A DNA stretch of 64,000 bases from Pomphorhynchus laevis (lineage: Eukaryota; Acanthocephala; Palaeacanthocephala; Echinorhynchida; Pomphorhynchidae): contig WNNJ02000423.1 of the NCBI GenBank assembly GCA_012934845.2, positions 151,627 through 215,626 of the forward strand, written 5' to 3'. Below, piece by piece: positions 28,910 through 39,102 of the stretch (within the stretch, counting starts at the first letter, position 1; each line of letters opens with the position of its first letter). A model generated the notes under the pieces. The model was not told the origin of the DNA. It saw only the letters and a program-made list of their open reading frames with translations, and did no database searches. A program made the position numbers and the translations under genes.

Positions 28910-31738
28910 TTACTTCATACGATCAATATCTTGCAAACTCAAATGCTGCAAATATGGACATTCGAAAATATGAAGCAAGGACCAGCAAGCGCACAAACAA
29001 AATTTGCACGAACAGCACGACGATCGCGAATGTAAAGGAATGTGTATACGACAAATCTTATCGTGGTACCCATGAGTAGAGAAACGCCAAACCAATGGCC
29101 GCTTACAATTGTGTGAATTTTTCCAATGTTGTTGACAGACAACTGGCGTTAAAAAGTGTTCCGGATCAATCCCCGATATTTTCTTGTTAAATATTTCTAG
29201 ATTTGCAGTATAATTAACAGTTTCGACCATATTAAGAAGACTGCGCAGATATACGGATAAAGGTGGGACAGCTGCCAAGGTATAAACTAGTGTAGATGAT
29301 GTCTTTGGTGAAACTCCCACTATGCGCTTTAAGAATCTTGCCTGACATCTGTCGAGCTGCATGAAATTACCGGAAGTCAAATCATTCCACACAACGGAAA
29401 GACCATAACTAATCATGGGCAACAACATGACTCTGAAATACCTCATTGCACCCTCGAAAGAGAGACTCCCCAGATTATGGATCAAACTCGTTGCCGTAAT
29501 TATTTTTGTCGCCTTGCGTTCCAAGTGTTCAGCAAAACTCCAACGCGAAGTGAGGGACATTCCTAGATAAGTATACGAACGCGAAAATTCCAGCGGCTCG
29601 CCATGAAATGTGAGCTGATCATGCTTGCATCGTGGACCACCCTTACGAAACTTGACGACTTTGGTTTTTTCGATGTTAACCTTCATTTTGTTAGATATAC
29701 AATAATGATATAACGCATCTAAGGCTCTTTGAGAAGAGGATATAGTATCCGACACTATAGCAAGATCATCTGCATACATCACTGACCATACCCTATTCGA
29801 ATTTCGACATAGGCAGTTTGGGAGGTCCATAACGAAGAAGGCAAAAAGTAGGGGGCTAAGAGGATCTCCTTGCAATACACCACGGTTTACGCAGAAGGAT
29901 TGTGAGAACAGAATCCCGTCAAATATTCTAAGTGTACTTGGTTGAAGGATGCTGCTTATAAGCTGAAGAAAGCGGCCATATACTTTAGCGCCATGTTCAA
30001 CCTTTCTCAATAATAAGTTTCGATCTATGGAATCAAAAGCCTTCTCAAAGTCCACAAAGATCGTGTAGAGTGATTTATGCGCTTCAAACTTTTCTATTAC
30101 ACGTGCTCGTAAAACTCTCAGAGCATCACTCGTACTTCTACCTTGTCGAAATCCATATTGCTCAAATGGAAGTAAATGTTGCCGATATCTAATTAGTCGT
30201 ATACAAACGATCTGCGTCAAGAGTTTATATGAATGATTCAGGAGCGATATACCACGATAGGAATCAGGAAGATCTCTATTACCCTTACCTTTATAAAGAA
30301 CCTTCACCATTCCCTCTCTCCATTTCTGAGGTAGCGGATCTCCACATAGAAACGAGTTAAACATATGTAACCAATAATTGCTAAGAAGTGAGAGAGATGA
30401 TTTTAGATGTTCTACACATACGTCATCGGGACCAGCGGCTTTTTTGTTTGACATGCGTAACAGTGCTGATTCAACTTCTTCGCTAGTAATCAACGAGTTA
30501 ATTGGATCTGAGTCTACCAACGTAATCGGGATATTTCTAGTCGAGCTTTGAATGTTATTTAGGACGACGATGGTATCATCATGTAATACTTTTTTAAAAT
30601 GAACGAGCCATTGATCTAAAGGAATTCTAGATCCGTCATCTTTTCGTTTTGGTTTTATTTTCCATGGGTATAGTTCCGCACTATCTAAACGATCAGCTTC
30701 CATAGCAATTAATGTTGCCCTTTTATACTCACGCATGTGTGTGTTATACAAGCGTCTCGATTGAGTATAACTATCCGATACGTGCAATTCATAACGACGT
30801 CTTCTGCTTTCAGATATAAGACGAGATTGAAGTCTACGAAGCCAAGTCGGGATATGCATAATTTTCTTAAGATGAGGCATTATGTTTCGTACTTTCTTAT
30901 GTGAACATGCGCTTAGAATCGCCTTCGAGATACAACTAAGACTATCATCATATTTCCGTCCTTTGAGAAATTGAAAAGCCACTTCAATCTGAGAAACATT
31001 CAGCTTTTGAATCTGTAATACCCTACTGTGCTTAGAAGTTTTCGGTTGTTCTGGATGTTTATATGAATTTAAGAAACGGAGCTTTACGGGTTTATGCTTA
31101 CGTGTAAGAGTCCATGAGTAAGATAATTCTAATTTCATGCGTATAACTGAGACATTGGTGAAAACTATATCAATACAAGATTTTCCGTTTGGAGCCTCGT
31201 ATGACCATTTTTCTGATGGTACGTGCAGTTTAATGTTCATTGACTCAAAAAATACACACAGTAGACGAAGTTTCTCGGGGATAGGCAGTTCAAAACGTGC
31301 ATTAAAATCACCTGCAATTACAACAGTTTTAGAACAAACTGACTCGCTTAAAAAAGAAGACAATTCGTCAATAATGTCCGATGCGGAATGGCTAGGGTTG
31401 AAATAACATCCGATTATTGATAGGGTGGCAGAATCTACAAGTATCGCGTTATCAGAATAACTATAAGACCATTGTGATATTATGGGTTTTATTGCAACTA
31501 AAAGCCCCCCACTAGGGCGGCCACGTTTTGCCATTACAGCAGGAATATCGAAGGAATAAAAACCAGGCAGAGAAATGGATGTTGTGGAGAACGTTTCAGT
31601 TAGTATTACAATATCGAACAGCCGAACCCAACTATTAAATTCTTCTGACATTAAACATTTAAATCCTTCTACATTATATAGAAGAAGCGAACAAGAGTCT
31701 GCGCTATCTGTGTCTGAAACCTGAGTACTCCCATCCAT
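28910..31738 (-). CDS. LINE ORF2: apurinic-type endonuclease and reverse transcriptase
   Basis: 942 codons starting 6 bp after the ORF1 stop. N-terminal EEP nuclease (about 1-230): 'LLLYNVEGFKCLM', 'FDIVILTETFS', 'VVIAGDFNARFELP' and 'SYEAPNGKSCIDIVF'. RT: 'KAAGPDDVCVEHLK', 'VLYKGKGNRDLPDSYRGISL', 'QYGFRQGRSTSDALRVL', 'FVDFEKAFDSIDR', 'GVLQGDPLSPLLF' and 'VMYADDLAIV' (about 654-663). The C-terminus is Cys/His-rich ('CCSCKFCLCACW...HIFECP'). The enzyme would nick target DNA and copy its own RNA. All catalytic boxes are intact and there are no stops. Clade unresolved (CR1/RTE-like features); not R2-like. Confidence 0.93.
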   Translation of the reverse strand: MDGSTQVSDTDSADSCSLLLYNVEGFKCLMSEEFNSWVRLFDIVILTETFSTTSISLPGFYSFDIPAVMAKRGRPSGGLLVAIKPIISQWSYSYSDNAILVDSATLSIIGCYFNPSHSASDIIDELSSFLSESVCSKTVVIAGDFNARFELPIPEKLRLLCVFFESMNIKLHVPSEKWSYEAPNGKSCIDIVFTNVSVIRMKLELSYSWTLTRKHKPVKLRFLNSYKHPEQPKTSKHSRVLQIQKLNVSQIEVAFQFLKGRKYDDSLSCISKAILSACSHKKVRNIMPHLKKIMHIPTWLRRLQSRLISESRRRRYELHVSDSYTQSRRLYNTHMREYKRATLIAMEADRLDSAELYPWKIKPKRKDDGSRIPLDQWLVHFKKVLHDDTIVVLNNIQSSTRNIPITLVDSDPINSLITSEEVESALLRMSNKKAAGPDDVCVEHLKSSLSLLSNYWLHMFNSFLCGDPLPQKWREGMVKVLYKGKGNRDLPDSYRGISLLNHSYKLLTQIVCIRLIRYRQHLLPFEQYGFRQGRSTSDALRVLRARVIEKFEAHKSLYTIFVDFEKAFDSIDRNLLLRKVEHGAKVYGRFLQLISSILQPSTLRIFDGILFSQSFCVNRGVLQGDPLSPLLFAFFVMDLPNCLCRNSNRVWSVMYADDLAIVSDTISSSQRALDALYHYCISNKMKVNIEKTKVVKFRKGGPRCKHDQLTFHGEPLEFSRSYTYLGMSLTSRWSFAEHLERKATKIITATSLIHNLGSLSFEGAMRYFRVMLLPMISYGLSVVWNDLTSGNFMQLDRCQARFLKRIVGVSPKTSSTLVYTLAAVPPLSVYLRSLLNMVETVNYTANLEIFNKKISGIDPEHFLTPVVCQQHWKNSHNCKRPLVWRFSTHGYHDKICRIHIPLHSRSSCCSCKFCLCACWSLLHIFECPYLQHLSLQDIDRMK

Positions 31739-31744
31739 TGGCAG

Positions 31745-33103
31745 TCATATGGTTTGGTCTGGGGTTGTTTTGGAGAGATCTTGGCTCTGGGTAAATACTT
31801 GGTTAAGCTCATCGTTCTGTTTGACAGGAGGTCGTTCCCTATGTTCAAGTCTCACAACCTTTGATTCGCGGATTATGTATCTATGGAATGGATCGGCTCT
31901 AATTTGTTCCTTTAGGTGTTCACGCAATTTTCTGTACGCTTCTCGTTCGGGGATGGATCTATCAGGGTGCAAAAATATATTCTTAAAACGTTCATCATAC
32001 TTTAATCTGAAAGACTGCGAAAGTATCTCACTAACCGAAAACTCATCAAGCGAAACAACCGCCCATGATGGAATATCCTTTCGTTTACTTGGAAGGCGAT
32101 TTACTCGTATTTTCTTATCAGGAGGAATTAAATGACCAGTAACAGCCAGGATGTCTCTCACAATGTTGTGATCAGTTTCACTAACAGGTAACCCTCTTAT
32201 TATAATGTTGCCAGATCTTTTTGCCTGCTCGTGACAAACCTGCATTATATCTAACGCTGATGCTGGAGACTTACGCGATACGTCACAAGTAGCCATAACA
32301 GTTCGGGCGACCTGTTGTCGAACAACACTCGCAAATGTTCGAGAGAATGTTTCGCCACCTTTGCTATTCCTATCATCCGACGTCCGATTAGGTAACTTAT
32401 TAACGATTTCCCTAAGTTCATTGATTTCCATTTTCAGTGCGTTAATTGAGTCCTCTGTGGAACGAAGAGCGTTTTCGTATAAATTGTGGCGCTTCGCTGA
32501 ACAAGCACCGCAGAGAAAATCTTGCAAGAAAAAGTTCCGTGATATAGAGCGCGGCGAACGAACTAGTGTTCTCAACGAACAATTGTCTTCTGTGCATTCC
32601 AAATCTAAGGTGACAAATTCTGTTGTATCCTGAAAACAGAGATTAGAAGAGAGGTGGTTATAACTATTGGAATCAGCTCTTTTTGTTGATGGCCTTTCAA
32701 TCGAACTCTCGACGTTCCTGCATGCTGACAGTTTTTCCGATCGATTTGAACATCTAGACCCTACAAAGCAGTTAGTGCACGATCTACCTGCTCGGGCACA
32801 AGCACAGTTTTTACAGACAGCGTTTGATCCATTACAGCAACAGCATCGTTTAGTATTAATTCGATCACACGCAACCGATTTGTTTTCATTCATTGTGATT
32901 CTGGCGTTGTGGTTAAGCGCGGTATGATCGTTGACTTCAACATTAATCCCCGGTTTCAATCGGCCGTCTTTGAAGGCTAATTGTAGCTCCTCATCCGAAT
33001 CGCTAGATGACTCGGCGTCAGTTTTGTCGCGCATCAAATTCGTCCGTTGTTTTGATTGTCTAGATTGTTTTGATTGTTTTGTCTTGATTGTTTTGATTGA
33101 CAA
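31745..33103 (-). CDS. LINE ORF1 protein: Cys-rich motif, coiled coil, RRM-like domain
   Basis: 452 codons. Lys/Gln/Ser-rich start. About residues 85-120 hold 'RCCCCNGSNAVCKNCACARA' followed by GRSC-TNC and CSN, the same spacing as the Cys motif of RLE element A. A short coiled-coil-like stretch ('SINALKMEINELREIVNKL') follows. Near 300-430 comes an RRM/L1-ORF1-like part with 'NIIIRGLPVSETDHNIVRDI', 'WAVVSLDEFSVSEIL' and 'PDRSIPEREAYRKLREHL'. Such proteins bind element RNA. The start at 33103 is the first ATG; a second Met follows at residue 25. Intact, and 6 bp upstream of ORF2. Confidence 0.88.
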   Translation of the reverse strand: MSIKTIKTKQSKQSRQSKQRTNLMRDKTDAESSSDSDEELQLAFKDGRLKPGINVEVNDHTALNHNARITMNENKSVACDRINTKRCCCCNGSNAVCKNCACARAGRSCTNCFVGSRCSNRSEKLSACRNVESSIERPSTKRADSNSYNHLSSNLCFQDTTEFVTLDLECTEDNCSLRTLVRSPRSISRNFFLQDFLCGACSAKRHNLYENALRSTEDSINALKMEINELREIVNKLPNRTSDDRNSKGGETFSRTFASVVRQQVARTVMATCDVSRKSPASALDIMQVCHEQAKRSGNIIIRGLPVSETDHNIVRDILAVTGHLIPPDKKIRVNRLPSKRKDIPSWAVVSLDEFSVSEILSQSFRLKYDERFKNIFLHPDRSIPEREAYRKLREHLKEQIRADPFHRYIIRESKVVRLEHRERPPVKQNDELNQVFTQSQDLSKTTPDQTI

Positions 33104-33174
33104 TAATTAATAATTGTATGTTATTTATCTCAAATGTATGTTATTTATCTCAAACTTTTTTTTAACGTCTTTTA

Positions 33175-33188
33175 TAATTAATATTAAT
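33175..33188. repeat. Target-site duplication, right copy (14 bp)
   Basis: 'taattaatattaat' immediately right of the LINE's 5' end. Confidence 0.8.
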
Positions 33189-33251
33189 AAATATTATTAT
33201 AAATATTATATAAATATCATTATAAATATTATTACTTTAAATATTATTACA

Positions 33252-34014
33252 CGAAAACTTCCACTTAACCTCTAACGAATTCACCGATGTCATTTCAACG
33301 CGATATGGTTTAATGCCAAACAACCTAGTCGGTAAACACTACCAATGCGGAGCTGAATTAGAGGTCGGACATGCCTTCTCATGCAGAAAAGGTGGCCTCC
33401 CAACCATCAGGCACAATGCGTTACGTGACATAATTGCTCATGAACTAACCAGTGTGTGTCACTGCGTGGAAATCGAACCTCAATTATCCCCAGTTCCTGA
33501 CAACCTTACATTTGACGCGTCAAACACTTTAAGAGAATATGGAGCAAGGCTAGACGCGGTAGGAACAGGACTCAACGGCACACGATATGAGCGGACATTC
33601 TTGGATGTCAGTGTCTTTTCCATTTTTGCTCAATCGTTTTATAACCGAGCCCTCTCGTCCTCGTTCGAGTACAAGGAGAACAGGAAGATTTCTAAATACG
33701 AAGAGAGTGATAACAGTCGAAAAAGGTTCGTTTGTAACTTTTATCTTATCATCGTCAGGTGGACTTGGAGATAGCGCTCGATCTTTAATAAAATCAATCG
33801 CTACTGCAAAATCAAGACTGAGCCTCACTAGCTACGCCGACATAATATCAAACCTTAAAAGCAGGTTGTCGTTTGAAGTGGCCCGTGCTTCATCCGCGTG
33901 CCTCCGAGCCCCGAGAAGTTAGAGAGGGAACGCGCAGACCAACATTTAATAAGTTTAAATTAGTTCTAAAAAATTAATTTTTAATTTAACATTTCGGACC
34001 CATTTGCGGGTAAC
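33252..34014 (+). pseudogene. 5'-truncated RLE element (element C)
   Basis: Begins in TAA-rich DNA, then encodes the CCHC/RLE region: 'CGAELEVGHAFSCRKGGLPT', 'IRHNALRD', 'EIEPQLSPVPDN', 'ARLDAVGTGLNG' and 'RTFLDVSVF'. A frameshift near 33,720 moves the C-terminus to another frame ('AKSRLSLTSYADIISNLKSR'). It ends with 'ggacccatttgcgggtaacc' at 34,014, the family 3' mark. Confidence 0.88.
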
Positions 34015-34068
34015 CTTATATTGTGTATAATAATAATTCTTTATAAAAAATATTATTACATTAATATA

Positions 34069-35454
34069 GGTTCCCGCAAATGGGCCTTAATTTACAATTT
34101 TAAAGAAAAAACCTCACCAAGCCAGTTTTAATATTCAAAAAGTCACTAAATTATTCTTCCTTGATTAAGCATAAATCCCTTTGAGGACGATTTATAGTTG
34201 ATCGAGCTCCACGGGCATATCGAGAAGACATCTATGCAAGGATAACGCTGATGCCACTACGTAATCTGCTTATTTCATCGTTGTATGAGCTGTTATGACT
34301 CCTTGCTAGGGAGCCCGCGATTCTTTTTAACAGGATTGCCGCTTCCGTACCCGCCCCACCAAGCATCGAAAATATTACGGGAATAAATGACGCATGCTCT
34401 ATGCTATTTACTCTCTCAAGATACTTCCTTTTCTTCCTTAGTTCATGATATTCGAAGCATGATCCATTACTCTTACTGGAGTTAGAGGTAGCGTATGCGT
34501 TGAACACGCAGATATCAAGGAAAGTACACTCCGTTCTGTTTCCAAAGATTCCGGAACATGATATGTCAAGTCTCGCTTCACGATCAATAGTTGTACCGTG
34601 ATTTTGGAAGCATATTTCATCATGCAGAGGGGATAGTTTTGGCTCGATTGCTACGTTACAACATTCGGATAATCTATTCGCTAGAAAATCACGGACGGCA
34701 TCGTGTCTCATTGATGGCAAGCCGCCTAAAGGGCACGAGAAAGTGTGTGATATCGAGTTTTGTTCTTTACATTGGCAGTATTTCGGTGATGAGGGATGGA
34801 GAAATCCGTATCTGGTGGCTAGTGCATCTTGAAAGACTGTATTACTTTTTCTGGAAAAATAACTGTTTGTTGGGTATGCTGACAATCACGAAGATGATCC
34901 AGATACTGATGCATGCTCGATGGCTTTCTTGAGAGTAGGGTCAACCTGATTTATAACGTCATTGCGATTCATCCTTTCCGCTTTTAAACGGTTAGCACGA
35001 ATTTCTTTACATAATCTGTTTTGATTATTTATTTGATCTAGCCTTGTAACGTCTCCTAAACAGGGCTCGCACACCATACGTGAAGCGTTATATTCTTGGT
35101 CTACTAAACGCATAGGGTCTTTAACGCCGATACCACCATCTCTCAAAGTCATGTTAAACACCCTCCATAGAACTTCATTTGTTTCAATGTCCATTCCAAT
35201 TAATTCAGTTATCATCGTACTTATCGATTGTGCCATCGCCTCAAACCATTCAATTGAGCAAAGACATGATCGTTGCATATGTATCCATTTTTGTTGAAGA
35301 GATCTTATGAGAGCAACGAAAGCAATCTGTAGCTCTGAACGACCGATTTGTGTGAAACGAGTAACTGTCTCGATCAACGAACGTACATCAGATTGAATAT
35401 GCTCTTTTACAAAGTCATCCTTTCCAATGGGATACCCCAAGGATAACGCTTTAA
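34069..35454 (-). pseudogene. 5'-truncated RLE element (element D)
   Basis: Minus-strand frames 35440-34886 and 34885-34232 cover the RT thumb ('LGYPIGKDDFVKEHIQSDVR') to the endonuclease: 'CQCKEQNSISHTFSCPLGGL', 'RHDAVRDF', 'EPKLSPLHDEICF', 'ARLDISCSGIFG' and 'CTFLDICVFNA'. A stop at 34,232-34,234 cuts about 30 residues that continue in frame to a second stop near 34,150. The 3' end 'GGCCCATTTGCGGGAACC' lies at 34,069. The 5' edge at about 35,454 is next to TAA-rich DNA. The 13-bp word CAAGGATAACGCT occurs at both 34,237 and 35,438. Confidence 0.88.
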
Positions 35455-35631
35455 TAAAATTAATAATTATTATTTATCATAATAATTTATAAATTCCCAT
35501 TTATAAATGGTGAATTTTTGTTATTTAAGCTAAAAATCAGTAAAATCAAAAATTATTTTTGTAAATAGAGAATACAAAGATCAGTGGATCAAATGGAAAT
35601 ACAATGCCAAACGTTTCATCCTGACCAATAG

Positions 35632-35826
35632 CCATTCACTGGAAAGGAGGTTCTTCTAAAATTGGTAAAATTTATTGAGCACAGAAGAAACCGATCCCTC
35701 TACAGTATTATTTACACCTATCCAAATATCAAGTCAGTGTTGGGGAGGAGCTTGGAAGATGGAAGACATCTTACACATATAGCAGCTGAAGTCGGAGACG
35801 TCGTTGCCTTACAGCTGCTATTGTGG
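35632..35826 (+). CDS. Internal exon of an ankyrin-repeat protein
   Basis: The acceptor 'ctgaccaatag' ends at 35631; the frame is open to 'TTGTGG|GTAAGT' (donor at 35827). The translation includes 'KLVKFIEHRRNRSLYSII' and 'DGRHLTHIAAEVGDVVALQL', the latter an ankyrin helix pair (DGRTxLHxAAxxG variant with T-H for L-H). Ankyrin repeats mediate protein-protein contacts. The parent gene is not identifiable from one repeat. Consensus splice sites and no stops favour a real exon. Confidence 0.65.
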
Positions 35827-35879
35827 GTAAGTGCCTTAATGCCTTTCAGTTTTTCTACAATGTAAAATATTAATATAAA

Positions 35880-37480
35880 GGATTCAAAAGTATAGTATTA
35901 ATAAGTACGCATTACAGATATTCTTGTAGAAAATTGATTAACGTAATAGACATTATAAGTAAATTTGATATCATTAATTTATTAAAATAGCAAATATAGC
36001 ATATTAGAAATTGGATAAATAAAGTTTCAAAAAATAAGATGAATTATGAAGGTAACGGTTCGAATTAAATGATTGAATTCGGGTTATGAACTGCCTGTGT
36101 CGTACTAATAAAATATTTTATTATTTTTAATTAAGCGAACTGACGCTACAGCTGTTTAATATTGTATGATGGAAGAGTTTGCAGTGCATTGCAATAATTA
36201 CAATACTCTGATATGCCAGAGAAAAGGGTGCTAAGTCAAAGGGATGAAAACTTGTATAGAAGTAGTAGAAAACGAAGGTTAATTTATCCGAACAGAATGA
36301 ATGCTTTCTACGTCAGAAATTCATAAATAATTGATATAATCCATGACTATTGTACGTTCATTCACTACGGTAAACGGGATATAACGTTCAAAAAGCTTGC
36401 ATCAAAATGTAAGATAACCCGTAATGAATTCAACTTTATCTTCAACGTTTAAAGTAATCTTAAAGTGTAAAGACATTGTATATTTAAAAGGTGAATTAAA
36501 TACAATTTTACTCCAGAATAAAATTTACAAGATCTAAAAGTTTGTGATTCTCTTCTCAGGCCTCTCCAAACAAGGACAACGTAAGTGACTTACAAATCGA
36601 TAATCATATTTACCTGGACAATATACCAGATTAAAGTCTGACAAGGATTGGGTAAGTATATATAGATCACTTCAATTTGTCCTGACTTGGCATTTTACAA
36701 TTAGATCAGTCAACCGAGAATACGTATTTTATACAATACATAAATTAAAAATAAAGATAAATAATTATAAATAATTATATAAGATCTTATATAATTTATA
36801 TTTATACAGCGATTAAATTTATTAAAAATTAAAATAAAAATTAATTTTTATGAATTGGATAATAAATAAGCAACGATGTTTGGAAATTCCAAATTTCCAG
36901 AATTCCGAATTTAAAGATTTGTTTTCAAATATATTGATGTACCATCAGTTACCGAACAGTGTATTTAAAGGATCTTAGTATTTTTTGTGATTAATACTCA
37001 AACCAGTAAGAATATTAGTCACTTAGACTAACGATTTGATGAAACACTTGAATGTAGACACAAATAAATTTTAATTGAACTATTTAGACCCAATCTCGAA
37101 ACAACAATTCCGAAAAGTTGGTTGTTGATCTTGCACTACCTAAGACTAAATTTGGCACAGTTTTAAAAGTTGTTAAACAGGTACGATATTTTATTGACTA
37201 ATAAATAATATACGATGTTCATTATTTATTAATATGTTATAAATATTATCAATATTTATCAATTTGAATGTTTTGCATGTTTTCGCATGTCCCGAATTAT
37301 CTTCGTTGTCATTGAAACAAGTCGACAATAAGGCTAGGGAGATCATGGGTATTTCTGATTTATGCTCAACACGTTCTGCATTGTTGAATGCATGACCCGA
37401 TTTCATATTTCCAAATTCATCTGAATGCGTGCCGGAGCACGCTTACATGAACACAGCAAGAAAAAACAAAAATCTAAATC
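35880..37480. other. AT-rich DNA, probably intronic/intergenic, with one dispersed-repeat piece
   Basis: Apart from a copy of the 110-bp dispersed repeat at about 36,700-36,770 ('tacgtattttatac'), no coding or structural signal is supported. Confidence 0.5.
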
Positions 37481-37489
37481 ATGTTCTGA

Positions 37490-37900
37490 GGTGGGTAAGA
37501 AGGCGGCATTAAAGTGTAATAAATGAGGGAGCGCGCAGACGTCGAGTTGGAGCTGATTCCAGGCGAGTGGGGCGGCGATGAGGAAGGATCGGATACCGTA
37601 GTTGTTGGAGTAATTGAGAACGTGAAGTAAGAGGGTATGACGGGAAAGCAGTGATAGAGATGTGGGACGAGTGTCGTATAAGAAAGGGAGGTTGATGAAC
37701 GATCAGAAGCTGACAGCGATGAGACGAAAAGTTACGAAAAGGCGTAGTTGTATGCGGATGTGGATGGTAGTCCAGAAGAGTTGGGCAATATATGTTTATG
37801 TGTAGTCAAAGCGACGGATACATAGGAGCACTCAAGCAGCGGAGTTGATGCGGTGTAGGGGTAGCATGATGAATTTTGGAGAATCGGTGAAAAGGCTAAG
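37490..37900 (-). pseudogene. CR1/L2-like LINE C-terminal remnant
   Basis: The minus strand reads, through stops, 'NYSNNYGIRSFLIAAPLAWN' then 'QLQLDVCA' near 37,630-37,540, the Y-G-x-R-S-F...A-A-P-x-x-W-N-x-L signature at the C-terminus of many CR1-group ORF2 proteins. Upstream is the usual Leu-rich linker in broken frames. The GC content is higher than in the surroundings. Dead fragment. Confidence 0.6.
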
Positions 37901-37959
37901 GCAGCAATCGATTTTTAGTATGAATTTTTTGATATGAATTTATTACCATTGATTTGATT

Positions 37960-38035
37960 TATTGTCGGCCTTATTCCTCGATCCAACATAGCATCGGGGC
38001 CAAATACATGCTAATGACGTAAGCTCCCGTGAAGC
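37960..38035 (-). repeat. PLE-type 3' tail fragment
   Basis: 'catagcatcggggccaaata' plus 'catgctaatgacgta' matches the tail at 63,425-63,465 on the same (minus) orientation. Confidence 0.6.
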
Positions 38036-39000
38036 TAGCGCTTGTGCAGATCTTAGCGACAGTAGCGAGTATTCAAATAAGAACTATGAAGACTGAGGTG
38101 GAGAAGGGTTCCATGTGAATATTAATTGAACATGATTAAGCCGATCCTAAGAGTATGTGAAATTCAGTAATTAGTGTGGAGCTTTCAGCTCACGCAATCG
38201 AAAGGGAATCGGATTAATCGTCCCGAGCCCGGATGCGGATTATGTTCTCTTTATTTGAAATGTGGCAAAACGGTAACATTGACAAACCCAAAGACGACAT
38301 GTGATGTTCGGGAAAGAGTTTTCTCTTCTTTGTTAGGTAACATATCCCTGGAAACGAGATATCTCTGCGATCGAAAGGGTATCGGATTAATCTTTAAGTA
38401 CCAGGATGCAGAAATAAAATGAAATATTCTTTGCCAATTACAATTTAGCACTCTTCGTAATTATATTTCATTGTGTAATGTTAAGTCGCTTCTAATGATC
38501 GCGGGTATGCTTTGCGTCGAACTATCGAAATAACATATAATTTTCATAAAATTGGTAAATTCTAATAACAAATGTTTAGAAGTCACAGTACGAAGGTAAT
38601 TAGCGAATGGATAATCATTATTTAATAATGAATTCTTAAATTAGTAACAAAGCTTGAGTGTAAGTATTGTAAACTCAGTAATCGTGCGATCTTAAAGACC
38701 CGTGAACAAAACATTTTACATAGCTACGTTAAATACATGTAGTTATATCTGTTTGCATCTATCTAATCGCGTACCATACATTACGCGTACTTGAAAAGGA
38801 TAATAACTTAAATTTGACTTTATTATTTAAGGTGAATGATTTTATCGATAACTTCAAAGTATTACATACCAGCATGCCAAGTTCATTGGCATGCCAAGTT
38901 CATTTCCTCTTTAGTGTTGATTAAAAATATAAAATAACGAATTAGATTAAAATTGCAAGTGGCTACACGCCCGTCTAAAAAACAGAAAAACCCAAATATA
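38036..39000. other. Intergenic region downstream of the membrane-protein gene
   Basis: A short direct repeat ('atcgaaagggaatcggatta' near 38,200 and 'atcgaaagggtatcggatta' near 38,370) is present. No gene is supported. Confidence 0.45.
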
Positions 39001-39102
39001 ACAAATATTAAACAACGAAGTTTATAGTAACCGAATGTTTTATAATTTAAAGCAACACCCGTATTTGTATAAGTAGATGTAGTTGTACATTGGGTCGATG
39101 AC

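Larger units (their letters stand above)
28701..33174 (-). mobile_element. Complete two-ORF APE-type LINE (element B)
   Basis: 4474 bp bounded by identical 14-bp duplications. Minus strand: 5' leader of about 70 bp with a duplicated 'atttgagataaataacat' unit, ORF1 (33103-31745), ORF2 (31738-28910) and a 3' UTR of about 200 bp ending 'gcaataaattttctctcc', without a long poly(A). Both ORFs are open, so this is the youngest-looking element in the window. The flanks are TAA-rich, and RLE-type elements lie on both sides. Confidence 0.92.

Noticed and set aside
32361-32927. Plus-strand ORFs across LINE ORF1
   Set aside because: Antisense to an intact, motif-bearing ORF1.
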